Shown: positions 1-7,647, numbered from the stretch's first letter. The stretch is DNA of 42,801 nucleotides from a bacterium (GCA_029932675.1 JAOZPP010000019.1:1-42801), one strand, 5' to 3'. Translations and numbers: made by a program. Notes: generated by a model from the sequence alone, not told the origin.

Positions 1-274
1 CAACGGCCACAAAGTCCGCATTGGGCGCAGGCACCCCGCACTGGCCATAGTAGTTGTCACCCCAGGCCACGATGGTCCCATCAGATTTCAGGCCCAGGCT
101 GTGCCCCCCGCCCGCGGCAACAGCCACGATACCCTCGAGAATTGCTGGCTCAACAACAACCTGCCTACCCCAACCTATGATGGATCCGGTCGGCTGACTG
201 CGGGCGACACCTGTCCCAAACACGAACGCAACCCAAAAGGCCATACCCAAAATCACTGAAAAGCGCTTCATCAT
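1..274 (-). CDS. RCC1-repeat secreted protein, N-terminal part (runs off the window)
   Basis: The reading frame starts at 274 (two consecutive ATG codons, 269-274) behind an AGGAGGGG Shine-Dalgarno and runs off the left edge, so only about 91 residues are visible. The N-terminus is a signal peptide: basic MMKR, then a hydrophobic stretch ending near ARSQ. It is followed by an RCC1/BNR-type repeat with the typical GGGHSLGLKSDGTIVAWG signature and then GDNYYGQCGVP. RCC1 repeats build seven-bladed propellers, and in bacteria such proteins are usually exported and of unknown role. No substrate can be inferred. The family call is firm because the repeat is diagnostic; the full length is unknown. 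Confidence 0.8.
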   Translation of the reverse strand, partial: MMKRFSVILGMAFWVAFVFGTGVARSQPTGSIIGWGRQVVVEPAILEGIVAVAAGGGHSLGLKSDGTIVAWGDNYYGQCGVPAPNADFVAV

Positions 275-492
275 CTATCCCCTCCTTTCAAAATAGGGAC
301 ACTTCCTATTTTTTAGGCATCCCCCCTTGGCAAGCCGCAGCCTCGCCCCCCCTACCTCCCCGATTATCGGCATCAGGAGATGTCCCCAATACCAACCTTT
401 CGCAGCTTTGAAACCCACGGGATGTTGACTTTGCATATGCCATTAGGACTCCTGCCTGACAGAAGGAACCCTAATAAGAAAGCATGATTACT
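275..492. other. Intergenic region with an AATAGG hairpin
   Basis: There is no convincing gene. A short perfect inverted repeat, AAAATAGG / CCTATTTT with a 7-nt spacer (290-312), sits just upstream of the RCC1-like gene. The same palindrome recurs at 5545-5563. The rest shows nothing I can name. Confidence 0.6.
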
Positions 493-676
493 CTACCGTC
501 GAAAGTAATAGAGCGGTATATCCTTAAAGGGCTCCCATGTGTCTACAGTCCATATGCGGACTTTTGCCATAGTTTTTGAAGCTAAATACCTTCCATCGGG
601 ACTAAAGGCAACTGAAATGATAGAATTAATATGGCCCTTTAGTTCTTGCACGATTCCCCATTCACTTGCTGTAAAG
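493..676 (-). pseudogene. Out-of-frame C-terminal WD40 blade of the preceding gene
   Basis: The frame reads FFFTASEWGIVQELKGH and continues into a WD40 blade (AFSPDGRYLAS, then VRIWTVDTW) before stopping at 493. It is the natural continuation of the WD40 gene at 662-1606 in the other frame. The first blade-forming residues match the point where the upstream frame derails, at the T5 homopolymer. No ribosome binding site or sensible start precedes it, so it is unlikely to be translated on its own. Confidence 0.75.
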
Positions 677-1606
677 AAAAAGCTCTCCGTTATCTCCTCC
701 AGAAGCCAGATAATGCCCATCGGGGCTAAATGTCACACATAAACAACGGATACTGTGTTCAGAAAAAGTCTTTTCAATATTCCACTTCTTAACATCCCAT
801 ATATAAACCTCTCCATCGTGGTCCCCTGAAGCAAGGTATTTGCCATCCGGGCTAAAAGTTACAGATGAAATCCAGTTTTCACCACCCTTGAGAGATTTGA
901 TGTTCTTCCAAGTATCAGTACTCCAAATCCGAATAATTCTATCGTTCCCACCAGTTGCCAAAAGCTCACCGTTTGGGCTGAAATCAATAGAACGAACTTG
1001 CGATTGAACAGATCGGAAAATCGTATATTTTTTGGGTATATCTTTAGAGGGCTCGGAATTTTTAAATCTCTTCAGCTCTTTCCAATTTTCCGCCAACCAA
1101 ATATCAATTCGATTATCCCAATCGCCTGTCGCTAGTAACTTTCCGTCGGGGCTGAATGCAACAGAAGGAACCGAGCCAGTGCTAAGCGTCCAGGCCATTC
1201 CCCAAGGGGCCATCACATTACCCCAAGTTTTTGTAGACCAAATAAAAACTTCACCCGATTTATGCCCAGATAAAAGATATTTCCCATTTGGGCTAAATGC
1301 AACAGAGGTAACATCCCCAGCAGAGATGTCACTTATTTGGCCACGCAATTCTTCCAAAACTTTAAAATTTTTGTGATCAAGAATGTAAATTTTATCTTTT
1401 TTAGAAACGGCTAAGTAAGACCCATCAGTAGACCAGGCTATGGTATTACCACTTGCTAATGCTGAACTTTCTGACTCACGAAAAACTTTTAGATTGTGAC
1501 GCAGAATTTCGCCTGGTATTTGGGAATTTACACCCCTGGGAACGATGTAAATTAAAACACAAACTACAGCCACAAAGTGTAGAATATTGACCTTCATCGT
1601 TTTCAT
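662..1606 (-). CDS. Exported WD40-repeat protein (six blades before a frameshift)
   Basis: The 314-residue frame begins with a signal peptide (MKTMK, then a hydrophobic run, ending around GVNSQ). WD40 repeats follow, with repeated SVAFSPDGKYLASG-type strands and IW at the blade ends. I count six blades in this frame, the last ending abruptly in GELFLYSK. The missing seventh blade (SVAFSPDGRYLAS, then VRIWTVDTW) lies directly downstream in another frame at 493-676. Removing one base from the A5 run at 677-681 (T5 on the coding strand) joins the two into a complete seven-bladed propeller, so the natural product is probably encoded by 493-1606. WD40 propellers are interaction scaffolds, and nothing here shows the partner. 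The frameshift may be a sequencing error, a recent mutation or slippage. Confidence 0.8.
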   Translation of the reverse strand: MKTMKVNILHFVAVVCVLIYIVPRGVNSQIPGEILRHNLKVFRESESSALASGNTIAWSTDGSYLAVSKKDKIYILDHKNFKVLEELRGQISDISAGDVTSVAFSPNGKYLLSGHKSGEVFIWSTKTWGNVMAPWGMAWTLSTGSVPSVAFSPDGKLLATGDWDNRIDIWLAENWKELKRFKNSEPSKDIPKKYTIFRSVQSQVRSIDFSPNGELLATGGNDRIIRIWSTDTWKNIKSLKGGENWISSVTFSPDGKYLASGDHDGEVYIWDVKKWNIEKTFSEHSIRCLCVTFSPDGHYLASGGDNGELFLYSK

Positions 1607-1897
1607 CTCCTTTACTATAAATTAACTTAGGGTTTTTCCAAAGAAACATATCAAATTAGAGACATAACCATATGACTGTTGTAATTACTGGTAAAATAGT
1701 TTGGTCTCCTTTTTTTCTTTTAACGGGGTTAAGAAAAGAGGTTACATCTCTACTTTTAACTTTCATAGCTTAAGTTATAGTAAGCGTCAACCGGCTTTTC
1801 GCTTACAAAAAATCGAAAATAAAGATGTAACTTCTTTCCAATCTATCTGGAGACTCTTTAGGCAATGGGTACTGCATGTGAGTAGTAGTATTAACTT
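1607..1897. other. Intergenic region with a structured repeat element
   Basis: No gene is supported. It contains an imperfect long inverted repeat (1741-1831) that recurs in diverged form at 4116-4207 (see those entries). Both lie upstream of co-oriented exported-protein genes. Confidence 0.55.
1741..1831. repeat. Nested inverted repeat, copy 1
   Basis: The outer arms are GTTACATCT (1741-1749) and AGATGTAAC (1823-1831), with imperfect pairing continuing inward for about 20 bp. Nested inside are GTAAGCG and CGCTTAC (about 1780-1806). A related sequence sits at 4116-4207, sharing the AGTAAGC-TCAA core and the AAAATCGAAAA-AAAGATGT right arm. On the minus strand it lies about 135 bp upstream of the WD40 gene start. 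Confidence 0.6.
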
Positions 1898-2728
1898 CTA
1901 CAAAATGTTTCCTAGTTCCTCTAATCTTTCTCCAGCAGACCGAACACTGGTTGGAGCTATTGCATTGTAAATGACCATACCAGCTAATGTTGTCAATACT
2001 CCAGTAACTCCCACTGTTGTATTCTTACTAGCAACTCCGATTACGGTGGTAGTTATACCCACACCTTGGAGGCCCCAACCCCAATAAGTCTGCTTCTTAT
2101 AAGCCTGTAACCTTTTCCCAGCTTTTTCCATAAGTATGCGCTGAGTATCTGTTGGAAAAGCGCCAGAGATTTCTTCTAATCTTTCCCCGGCAGATCCCAT
2201 ATGGCGGGGCGCTAAGAATCCTACACCCCATCCCGCCAGCATAGCTGAGCCGCCAGCAGCAATCACAGCCTTTTCATTAGCACCAAGTAGGGCAGTAATA
2301 AGTCCACCCCAAAAAAGGCCGGCATTCCAATAACCAAGTTTTCGGTAAGTTCTGAGTTCTTCCCCAGCCTTTTCCATCAAGGGTGCTTTTTCTGGTAAGA
2401 GCACTGTAGACGCCCCAATGAGCTGTTCCCCAGCTTCCCCAACATGATATGGCCCCTTAAGGCCTTTAGAAAATATCCCAAAAGTCCAATTGAGGCACCC
2501 CCACGTAAGTTGCTGTCCAGATGATGATTCCGCGGACTCATACAAGGGCTTATAAGCTCTCTTTAAATGATTACCTGCCTCCAACAGATACTCCCCCAGG
2601 ACATACGGTTTCGCAGTTAAGACCTGCTGTGTATCTGCCTTAGCCGGAGTCTCAATTTGGGCGAAACTTACATTTACGGTAATGGTAATATATATTACCA
2701 GCCCCGAAACAGAAGCGAATATCTTCAC
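1898..2728 (-). CDS. Exported protein of internal repeats, function unknown
   Basis: This is a 276-residue protein with an N-terminal signal peptide (MKIFASVSG, hydrophobic, cleavage near SFAQ). The mature part is an internal duplication or triplication. A unit with LMEKAGEELRTYRKLGYW, a glycine-rich hydrophobic stretch and AGERLEE is seen around residues 115-190, and again as ILMEKAGKRLQAYKKQTYW to AGERLEELGNIL at 195-276. A more diverged first copy lies near residues 45-110. Each unit carries one or two candidate membrane-associating hydrophobic segments (for example WGGLITALLG and LTTLAGMVIY). It starts 27 bp downstream of the CsgG-like lipoprotein gene on the same strand, so the two are probably co-transcribed. 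I do not recognise a family. Confidence 0.7.
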   Translation of the reverse strand: MKIFASVSGLVIYITITVNVSFAQIETPAKADTQQVLTAKPYVLGEYLLEAGNHLKRAYKPLYESAESSSGQQLTWGCLNWTFGIFSKGLKGPYHVGEAGEQLIGASTVLLPEKAPLMEKAGEELRTYRKLGYWNAGLFWGGLITALLGANEKAVIAAGGSAMLAGWGVGFLAPRHMGSAGERLEEISGAFPTDTQRILMEKAGKRLQAYKKQTYWGWGLQGVGITTTVIGVASKNTTVGVTGVLTTLAGMVIYNAIAPTSVRSAGERLEELGNIL

Positions 2729-2755
2729 TTTTACCTCCTCTATTATTTGCTTATT

Positions 2756-4027
2756 TTATCTCAGATAAGGGGTAAGTTCTTGCAAAACCGATGCACTAAA
2801 GTTTCGAGCAGCCTGCGTGACGAGTTCTTTTTCTGAAAAAGTTATTAGCCTCCCTTTCTGGGTCAACTCTTTATCCTTGCTCGTTAACGCTCTTTCATCA
2901 CCGTCATAAGTAGCCCACTGATATTTAAAATGCGCTTCACCCTTCAAAGAAGAACTCTTTACCAATCCGCCTGTATTCACGTTTATGAGCTTGCAAGAAC
3001 CCATAACAGAAGCGTTCGCTTCCTTGGTATAAACTTTTACTGTAGCTGACACTGTCTTATATGTCTTCTTGCGAACCTTCTTGCTCCTCTCCTCACTAAC
3101 TACTACTTGAGTCTGCCGCTTCAATCGGTTTATAGTTGCTCTGGGAGGTGAATAATTGATGAGCTCGATCTCCCCCAGGAGAATCTCGTGGGCTCCCAAG
3201 TGTTTTCCCACCTTAACTGCAGTCTGTTCGTCTACCAAGTCTGACATCTGCAGGTTCTGCTCTCTTAAGACATTCCTTAGCTCTTCACGGGAGACAAGTT
3301 TCAAAAATTCTGCAACTGTGGAATCTCCCATAATGCCCGTCCTGATTTCGTCGGTTATCATTTCCGAAATGGCTCCATATTTGTCCTCCTTTCCGCTTTT
3401 GTCCTTAAAAGGAATAATAACCATCCTCTTTGTAGCTTCCTTTCTGCACTCTTCATATTTGGATGATGCATCCTTATAATCGGGGACGAAATGTAAAGCT
3501 GACTTGAATTCCTTCGCTGCTTGTTTCTTAAAGTCCATACCCTCTTTTTGTGAGAGGTCAATTCCGGCCTGGTAGTGAACCTCCGCAGCATTTGTTTTTG
3601 CTTCTGTCAAGTTCTTCGAGTAATCTGTAAGCTCAAAGCGGATAATCTCTCCCGTTTTTTTGCCCCTGAGGACAGGCAGACTCTCTATAGTTCGGTTAAG
3701 CTCACTCAGCGCCTCATACTCAGAAACGATTTTATCCCACCTATACTCTGCCGACAAACCCCTCAACTCCTTGATTTTAGCTAGATGTGTGTTGACTGCG
3801 GCCCTCAAGGCATCTTGAATCAACGTTTGAGCTTTACCATATTCAGGATTTAGCCTGAGTGATTCAGCGCACTTGAATACAGCTTGGTCATAATCTCCGC
3901 GCTGATAGGATCGGCGTGCGTTTTTCTCAAGTTTCCCATACTCATGGACTGCAGCACAGCCAACCAAGATTTGGACAATGCAAATACTCCAAATCACAGT
4001 CGAAGTTATTCCCTTTGACCTTCTCAT
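2756..4027 (-). CDS. TPR/CsgG-like outer-membrane lipoprotein
   Basis: The 423-residue protein begins with a lipoprotein signal whose lipobox is LVGC (Cys near residue 24). Residues about 30-200 hold TPR-like helices (YQRGDYDQAVFKCAESLRL; later AAKEFKSALHFVPDYKDA). From about residue 200 there is a CsgG/GNA1162-like domain: the RMVIIPFKDKSG strand, then ITDEIRTGIM, VSREELRNVLREQ and GAHEILLGEI. CsgG-type proteins form or assist outer-membrane export channels, and many bacterial homologues with TPRs have unknown cargo. Downstream on the same strand lie two further exported proteins, which suggests an envelope or surface assembly function. The CsgG-like assignment is strong, the biological role is inference. 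Confidence 0.8.
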   Translation of the reverse strand: MRRSKGITSTVIWSICIVQILVGCAAVHEYGKLEKNARRSYQRGDYDQAVFKCAESLRLNPEYGKAQTLIQDALRAAVNTHLAKIKELRGLSAEYRWDKIVSEYEALSELNRTIESLPVLRGKKTGEIIRFELTDYSKNLTEAKTNAAEVHYQAGIDLSQKEGMDFKKQAAKEFKSALHFVPDYKDASSKYEECRKEATKRMVIIPFKDKSGKEDKYGAISEMITDEIRTGIMGDSTVAEFLKLVSREELRNVLREQNLQMSDLVDEQTAVKVGKHLGAHEILLGEIELINYSPPRATINRLKRQTQVVVSEERSKKVRKKTYKTVSATVKVYTKEANASVMGSCKLINVNTGGLVKSSSLKGEAHFKYQWATYDGDERALTSKDKELTQKGRLITFSEKELVTQAARNFSASVLQELTPYLR

Positions 4028-4482
4028 CTTAAATTTCCTCCAGGTTACGCAAGATCAATTGATAGAAATGGACCCTCAAATATATGTGTCTTTACCGTGA
4101 TGCCGATAAGAGCTCATTACTTTACTCTTAACTTACAAACAATTGATGTTTTAGTAAGCATCAAACAACCTCTCCCGCTGCACCAAAATCGAAAAGAAAG
4201 ATGTGATTCCTCTTTTGCTGCTGGAGAAAGATCTCGACTCATACTAACTAATCACCTCTTCGTCTATGCCTCCCAAACCAATGATTTGGGAATAGAGCAA
4301 GCTACTGTTGGGATGTTGGGAAAAAAGTTCATACCTCTTTCCCTTAAGCTCTCTATCTGAAAAATATGGTGGATGTCCCTCTATTTTCCTACAAATGGAC
4401 GGAGAATCCCGCCCTTTTCTCCTGAAGTTCAAAATATGTTTTAAACTTTTAGAAAAACGGACTATACATTCCAATGTTGCGA
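4028..4482. other. Intergenic region, no gene
   Basis: This is a 455-bp gap between two minus-strand genes. Short frames here have no ribosome binding site or recognisable product. Its one notable component is the repeat at 4116-4207, upstream of the CsgG-like gene. Confidence 0.5.
4116..4207. repeat. Nested inverted repeat, copy 2 (diverged)
   Basis: It aligns along its length with 1741-1831: TTAAC near the left arm, TAGTAAGC-TCAA in the middle, and AAAATCGAAAAGAAAGATGT on the right. The left arm is less complementary than in copy 1, so the stem has decayed. On the minus strand it is about 90 bp upstream of the CsgG-like lipoprotein start. Confidence 0.5.
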
Positions 4483-5148
4483 TTACTTCTCCTTCAGAGT
4501 TTGCTCAATAGATCCAAGGATATCGTGGATACTAAAGACCAGGATCCATCCCTCACAAATAATACGCCAAACTAAATTGCCAAAGATGATTGCTCCCAGA
4601 CCGATGAGAGCATTTTCCCCACCTTGGAAAAGCATTACTATTCCACCAATTGTCAGAACAATCACGCCCAGGATGTAAAAGAACTTGATGAGTGCTGTGC
4701 TCACCATCTGACGAAAACCGAAAAAGCCCTTCATCTTTTGCCTCCTCTCGTTGAAGATTACAGGTGAAAATTTAGCTCTGTTTTTAATACTGTTCCTCCC
4801 ATCCATTGCCACCATTTCCATTTGTGCACGTTCCCGTCTCTCTTCCATTTTGATTTGCTTTATTTCTTTGATCTTAGCATTTAATTCGTCTAATTTCGTT
4901 TCGAGGTCTCCGAGCTCAACAACGAGTTCTGAAACGGTATGGTCATCACCAGGATTTTTCATCTTTTCAACAGCCATCACGTAATAGACGCGAGCACCAA
5001 GATTCTTTCTCTTTTCATTTTGCACTCGTCTCAAATTCAAAATCCTCACTTTTACTTGAAGAATTTTGAAGAATTCGTCCATTTTGTTTGTAAGCTTCGC
5101 TAGATTATATTTGATCCTCTTGATGATGTAATCAACAGAAGCGCTCAT
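4483..5148 (-). CDS. Coiled-coil membrane protein with C-terminal DUF4282-like domain
   Basis: The 221-residue protein has a charged, helical N-terminal half with coiled-coil character (about residues 75-105: LVVELGDLETKLDELNAK, continuing into KIKEIKQ). A DUF4282-like domain follows from about residue 148, with two transmembrane helices (FFYILGVIVLTIGGIVMLF and ALIGLGAIIFGNLVW) and the characteristic ending (RIICEGWILVFSIHDIL). DUF4282 proteins are small inner-membrane proteins of unknown function. The start at 5148 is supported by AGAGG eight bases upstream; that segment is tandemly duplicated (5147-5178). It lies upstream of the CsgG-like gene but 455 bp away, so co-transcription is uncertain. 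Confidence 0.75.
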   Translation of the reverse strand: MSASVDYIIKRIKYNLAKLTNKMDEFFKILQVKVRILNLRRVQNEKRKNLGARVYYVMAVEKMKNPGDDHTVSELVVELGDLETKLDELNAKIKEIKQIKMEERRERAQMEMVAMDGRNSIKNRAKFSPVIFNERRQKMKGFFGFRQMVSTALIKFFYILGVIVLTIGGIVMLFQGGENALIGLGAIIFGNLVWRIICEGWILVFSIHDILGSIEQTLKEK

Positions 5149-5178
5149 TATTCTACCTCTAAATTATTCTACCTCTAA
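5147..5178 (-). repeat. 16-bp tandem duplication containing the ribosome binding site
   Basis: ATTATTCTACCTCTAA occurs twice head to tail (5147-5162 and 5163-5178). Read on the minus strand it supplies AGAGGTAGAATAAT twice, the proximal copy being the Shine-Dalgarno of the DUF4282 gene and overlapping its ATG. Confidence 0.85.
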
Positions 5179-5231
5179 ATAATGTAAATTGGGACAAACC
5201 TCCCAATTGCTAATTCAAACCTTTTCCTTTA

Positions 5232-5255
5232 CCGTCAGAATCGGGGTTCTGACGG
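5232..5255. repeat. Dispersed palindrome CCGTCAGAA-N6-TTCTGACGG
   Basis: This is a perfect 9-bp stem with a 6-nt loop. The same palindrome is the core of the composite repeats at 19367, 24311 and 25767, and a variant is at 30851-30876. It is followed by other palindrome remnants (GGCGGTAGAACC, and a partial AGAGCCCTGACG). Confidence 0.8.
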
Positions 5256-5544
5256 CTCAGGCGGTAGAACCATTGCCTGGTAGGGTAGAGCCCTGACGAC
5301 ACTGAGTAATGCCCTCACCTATAAACAAAAAGCCCACCTGCCTACATTAGATATACCTTGGCAAATCGGCTGTTTCCTCCTATTGACTCCAGCTTTGAAT
5401 ATGCTGAAGAGCCCTTGTTTTCGCTTCCCGACTCTCCCTCACCCAACCCTATCCTCATCGAAAGGTAAGGTAATCTCGTCATCGGGAGTCTCTTGTCCAA
5501 AAATAGCCCTTTAAGTCAGTTCTGTCAATATTTTTTTGGGGGGG

Positions 5545-5606
5545 AATAGGGACACTTCCTATTTTTTCTTCCGCTACCAGGGATGGTCAGATCAGGGGAT
5601 CTGACC
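5545..5606. repeat. Pair of short hairpins (AATAGG/CCTATT and GGTCAGATC/GATCTGACC)
   Basis: AATAGGGACACTTCCTATT (5545-5563) repeats the palindrome seen at 290-312. The second hairpin, 5585-5606, is a perfect 9-bp stem with a 4-nt loop. The same genome carries a RAYT transposase, whose relatives are associated with dispersed palindromes of this type. Confidence 0.65.
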
Positions 5607-5704
5607 GCTCAGCGATACAGGAACACATTCAAGGGGGCGGAGCTTGTTTTTGCTATCTGAGGCTACTCTGCCCGAGGGTCGGAGTCCAAAACTGCCGAGA
5701 AAGC

Positions 5705-5733
5705 TTGACAGACTAAAAAGCATTTATTATTAT
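5705..5733 (+). promoter_or_regulatory. Sigma70-type promoter of the purine operon
   Basis: TTGACA at 5705-5710 is a perfect -35. After exactly 17 bp comes TATTAT at 5728-5733 (5 of 6 to TATAAT). Transcription would start near 5740, leaving a leader of about 40 nt before the first gene, which itself has GGAGGAG as ribosome binding site. Confidence 0.75.
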
Positions 5734-5781
5734 AGGCCAGTTGAAGAGGATAGGTTGAAGGTCTAAAATGGAGGAGCAAAG

Positions 5782-6456
5782 ATGAGGAAAGAGCTTGGAA
5801 GAGGGCGGGACCTGTTTCTCGGCATTCTGCTATTCGGTTCCATCTGGGGGGTATTCGAAGTTGTACTGGGAGCTGGGCTGCAGGCGGTTAATTTTCCCCT
5901 GCGGGCGGGTTCCCTCTTAGGGATGGGGATGTTTACCATGGGGGTAGCCTTAGCCCTTTACCGAAGGCCGCTTATGCTGATCGGCATAGGTATAGTGACT
6001 GGATTAGTTAAGCTCCTCTCCATTCCCCTCTTACACCTCTCCTTGACCTGTAAGGCGAACTCCTCCCTCGCCGTTGGCCTGGAGGCCCTTGCCCTCACCC
6101 TTGTTGTGGGGGGGCTGAGGGAGAGAGTGGAGGGGGGGCTATCCATGCGGATGGGAGCTGGGGCCCTCGGTGCCCTCCTCGGTGCGGGCGGTTTTTACCT
6201 TGTAGGGATGAGGGTAGCCCCTTGCTCCTATCTATTATCCCTCAGCCCGTTGGGGTTTATGGTCCGGGAGGGCCTGAGCTGGGCTCTCTTCTCCGCTATC
6301 CTTTTTCCTGTGGGATATCTGATGGGGAGGCGACTCCAACCTACCCTATCCCTTCTGCTGGGGGAGAAGCCATCCTTGGGCTATGCCACCTGCATTGGAA
6401 TATCAGCAGTCTGTTGGGGCTTCAGTGCCCTCACCATAGTCGCCATTGGCCCTTGA
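5782..6456 (+). CDS. Polytopic membrane protein of unknown function, first gene of the purine operon
   Basis: The 224-residue protein has six to seven predicted transmembrane segments, glycine-rich and interrupted by short basic loops (YRRP, GRRLQ). The first helix carries GSIWGVFEVVLG. The start has a strong ribosome binding site (GGAGGAG, 5 nt spacing). Its stop overlaps the start of the following NTPase gene by one base (TGATG), implying translational coupling. Size and topology are like an ECF-transporter substrate-binding (S) component, but I see no diagnostic S-component motif. A purine transporter or a membrane partner of the NTPase are both possible readings. Function is not established. 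Confidence 0.8.
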   Translation: MRKELGRGRDLFLGILLFGSIWGVFEVVLGAGLQAVNFPLRAGSLLGMGMFTMGVALALYRRPLMLIGIGIVTGLVKLLSIPLLHLSLTCKANSSLAVGLEALALTLVVGGLRERVEGGLSMRMGAGALGALLGAGGFYLVGMRVAPCSYLLSLSPLGFMVREGLSWALFSAILFPVGYLMGRRLQPTLSLLLGEKPSLGYATCIGISAVCWGFSALTIVAIGP

Positions 6457-6956
6457 TGTCCGGTTCTATCCTTAACCTATTTCTCACTGGAAACGTAGGG
6501 GTGGGCAAGAGCACTGCAATCCGGTCCTTCCTCCAAAAAGCTAACTTCTCCTATGGGGGGTTTGAGACCAAATTAGAGGCTGACCGGGTTATAATCCGAG
6601 ATTTAACCTCTGATAAAACCGAGGTAGTAGCCAGAAGAGAGGGGTCAAATTGGAAGGTCAGAAGAGAAGGCTTTGAAGGACTTGGTAAATCTGCTATAGA
6701 ACATGCCTTGTTAACAAAGGATATAGTCGTAATGGATGAGTTGGGAAGGTTTGAGCTTGGGTGCAAGGGTTTTCAGAAAGCGGTCTTCCTGGCAATCAGT
6801 AGCGATACCAATGTATTAGGTGTCCTAAAGGCTGAGTCCAATCCGTTTTTGGACAGAATTAGGGGGCTGAAAGAGGTAATCGTAATAGAAGTTACTGAGG
6901 AAAACAGGAAATTCATTCCCAATCTAATAGAGGAGAAGATAGGATCGACAGAATAG
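6456..6956 (+). CDS. THEP1-family P-loop NTPase
   Basis: This 166-residue protein has a Walker A GNVGVGKST near residues 12-20, a Walker B VVMDELGRFE near residue 91, and the family tail VIEVTEENRKFIPNLIEEK. This is the layout of nucleoside-triphosphatase THEP1 (NTPase_1), roughly 170-190 residues. I place the start at 6456 because the ATG overlaps the upstream stop (TGATG) and gives Walker A its usual distance from the N-terminus; a longer frame reaching upstream to 6222 overlaps the membrane-protein gene and has no homology there. Position ahead of mocA and the molybdenum hydroxylases suggests a role in cofactor handling or uptake, but this is inference. Confidence 0.85.
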   Translation: MSGSILNLFLTGNVGVGKSTAIRSFLQKANFSYGGFETKLEADRVIIRDLTSDKTEVVARREGSNWKVRREGFEGLGKSAIEHALLTKDIVVMDELGRFELGCKGFQKAVFLAISSDTNVLGVLKAESNPFLDRIRGLKEVIVIEVTEENRKFIPNLIEEKIGSTE

Positions 6957-7050
6957 CAGATCGAACAAGCCCAGGATTGCGGAACGGGAGAGGCAAACCC
7001 CCTGCAAAACTGAGCACTAAGGGTAATTGATTTCCAATTTGAAGGAAAAG

Positions 7051-7647
7051 ATGGGAGTTGCGGCAATAGTTTTGGCCGCAGGGAAGTCGGAGAGGATGGG
7101 CACACTGAAACCCCTTCTCCCCGTGGGGACCTCCAACTTCTTAGGGACAATAATGGAGAACCTCAGAAGAGCCGGCACAGAGGAGATCATAGTAGTCCTG
7201 GGCTACGAAGCGGAGAGGATTAAACCCCACCTACCACCAGAAGCGAAATGGGTGGTAAACCAGCATTATAAGAGGGGACAGCTCTCCTCCCTAAAAGCGG
7301 GATTAAAGCTCCTCCCTCCCGATGTAGGAGCCTTTCTAATGGTTCTTGTTGACCATCCTTTGGTTTCCGTGGCCACCTATAAAGCAATCATTAACCTACT
7401 CACCAGAGGGGCACCCATAGTGCTCCCCAAATATAGGGGGAAGAGGGGGCATCCAGTTGGTTTTAGCTCCAAGTACATAAAGGAGCTGCTCGATGCACCG
7501 GAAGATATTGGAGCTCGATTTGTCATAAAGAAGAATCAACAAAGTATCGTTGAGCTTCCTGTAGAAGATGAATATGTCATCTGCAACATTAACACAAGGG
7601 AAGATTACGAAGGATACATAAACAAGGATATCAAAGGACAGGGATGA
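7051..7647 (+). CDS. mocA: MocA-type molybdenum cofactor cytidylyltransferase
   Basis: The 198-residue enzyme is of the NTP-transferase (MobA-like) fold. The nucleotide-binding signature VLAAGKSERMGTLKPLLP is at the N-terminus, the metal-binding LVDHPLVS near residue 107, and GKRGHPVGFSS further on. MocA converts molybdopterin to the cytosine dinucleotide form used by xanthine-dehydrogenase-family enzymes, and its gene commonly sits beside them. The ATG at 7051 with AAGGA upstream is preferred over a TTG at 7027. The stop overlaps the start of the Mo-subunit gene (ATGA, 7644-7647), so cofactor enzyme and apo-enzyme are translationally coupled. Confidence 0.92.
   Translation: MGVAAIVLAAGKSERMGTLKPLLPVGTSNFLGTIMENLRRAGTEEIIVVLGYEAERIKPHLPPEAKWVVNQHYKRGQLSSLKAGLKLLPPDVGAFLMVLVDHPLVSVATYKAIINLLTRGAPIVLPKYRGKRGHPVGFSSKYIKELLDAPEDIGARFVIKKNQQSIVELPVEDEYVICNINTREDYEGYINKDIKGQG

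Larger units (their letters stand above)
5179..5704. other. Divergent intergenic region with several palindromes
   Basis: There is no gene between the two divergent operons. It holds an AATTGGG/CCCAATT inverted repeat (5187-5208) that could be an operator of the minus-strand gene. It also holds the palindrome CCGTCAGAA/TTCTGACGG (5232-5255), an AATAGG/CCTATT hairpin (5545-5563) and GGTCAGATC/GATCTGACC (5585-5606). The last three belong to the dispersed palindrome family of this genome. Confidence 0.6.

Noticed and set aside
4097-4511. Several short frames on both strands between the CsgG-like and DUF4282 genes
   Set aside because: No ribosome binding site, biased composition, and no similarity to any protein family I know.
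6222-6455. N-terminal extension of the NTPase upstream of 6456
   Set aside because: It overlaps the membrane-protein gene in another frame; the ATG at 6456 is coupled to its stop and gives the family's normal length.
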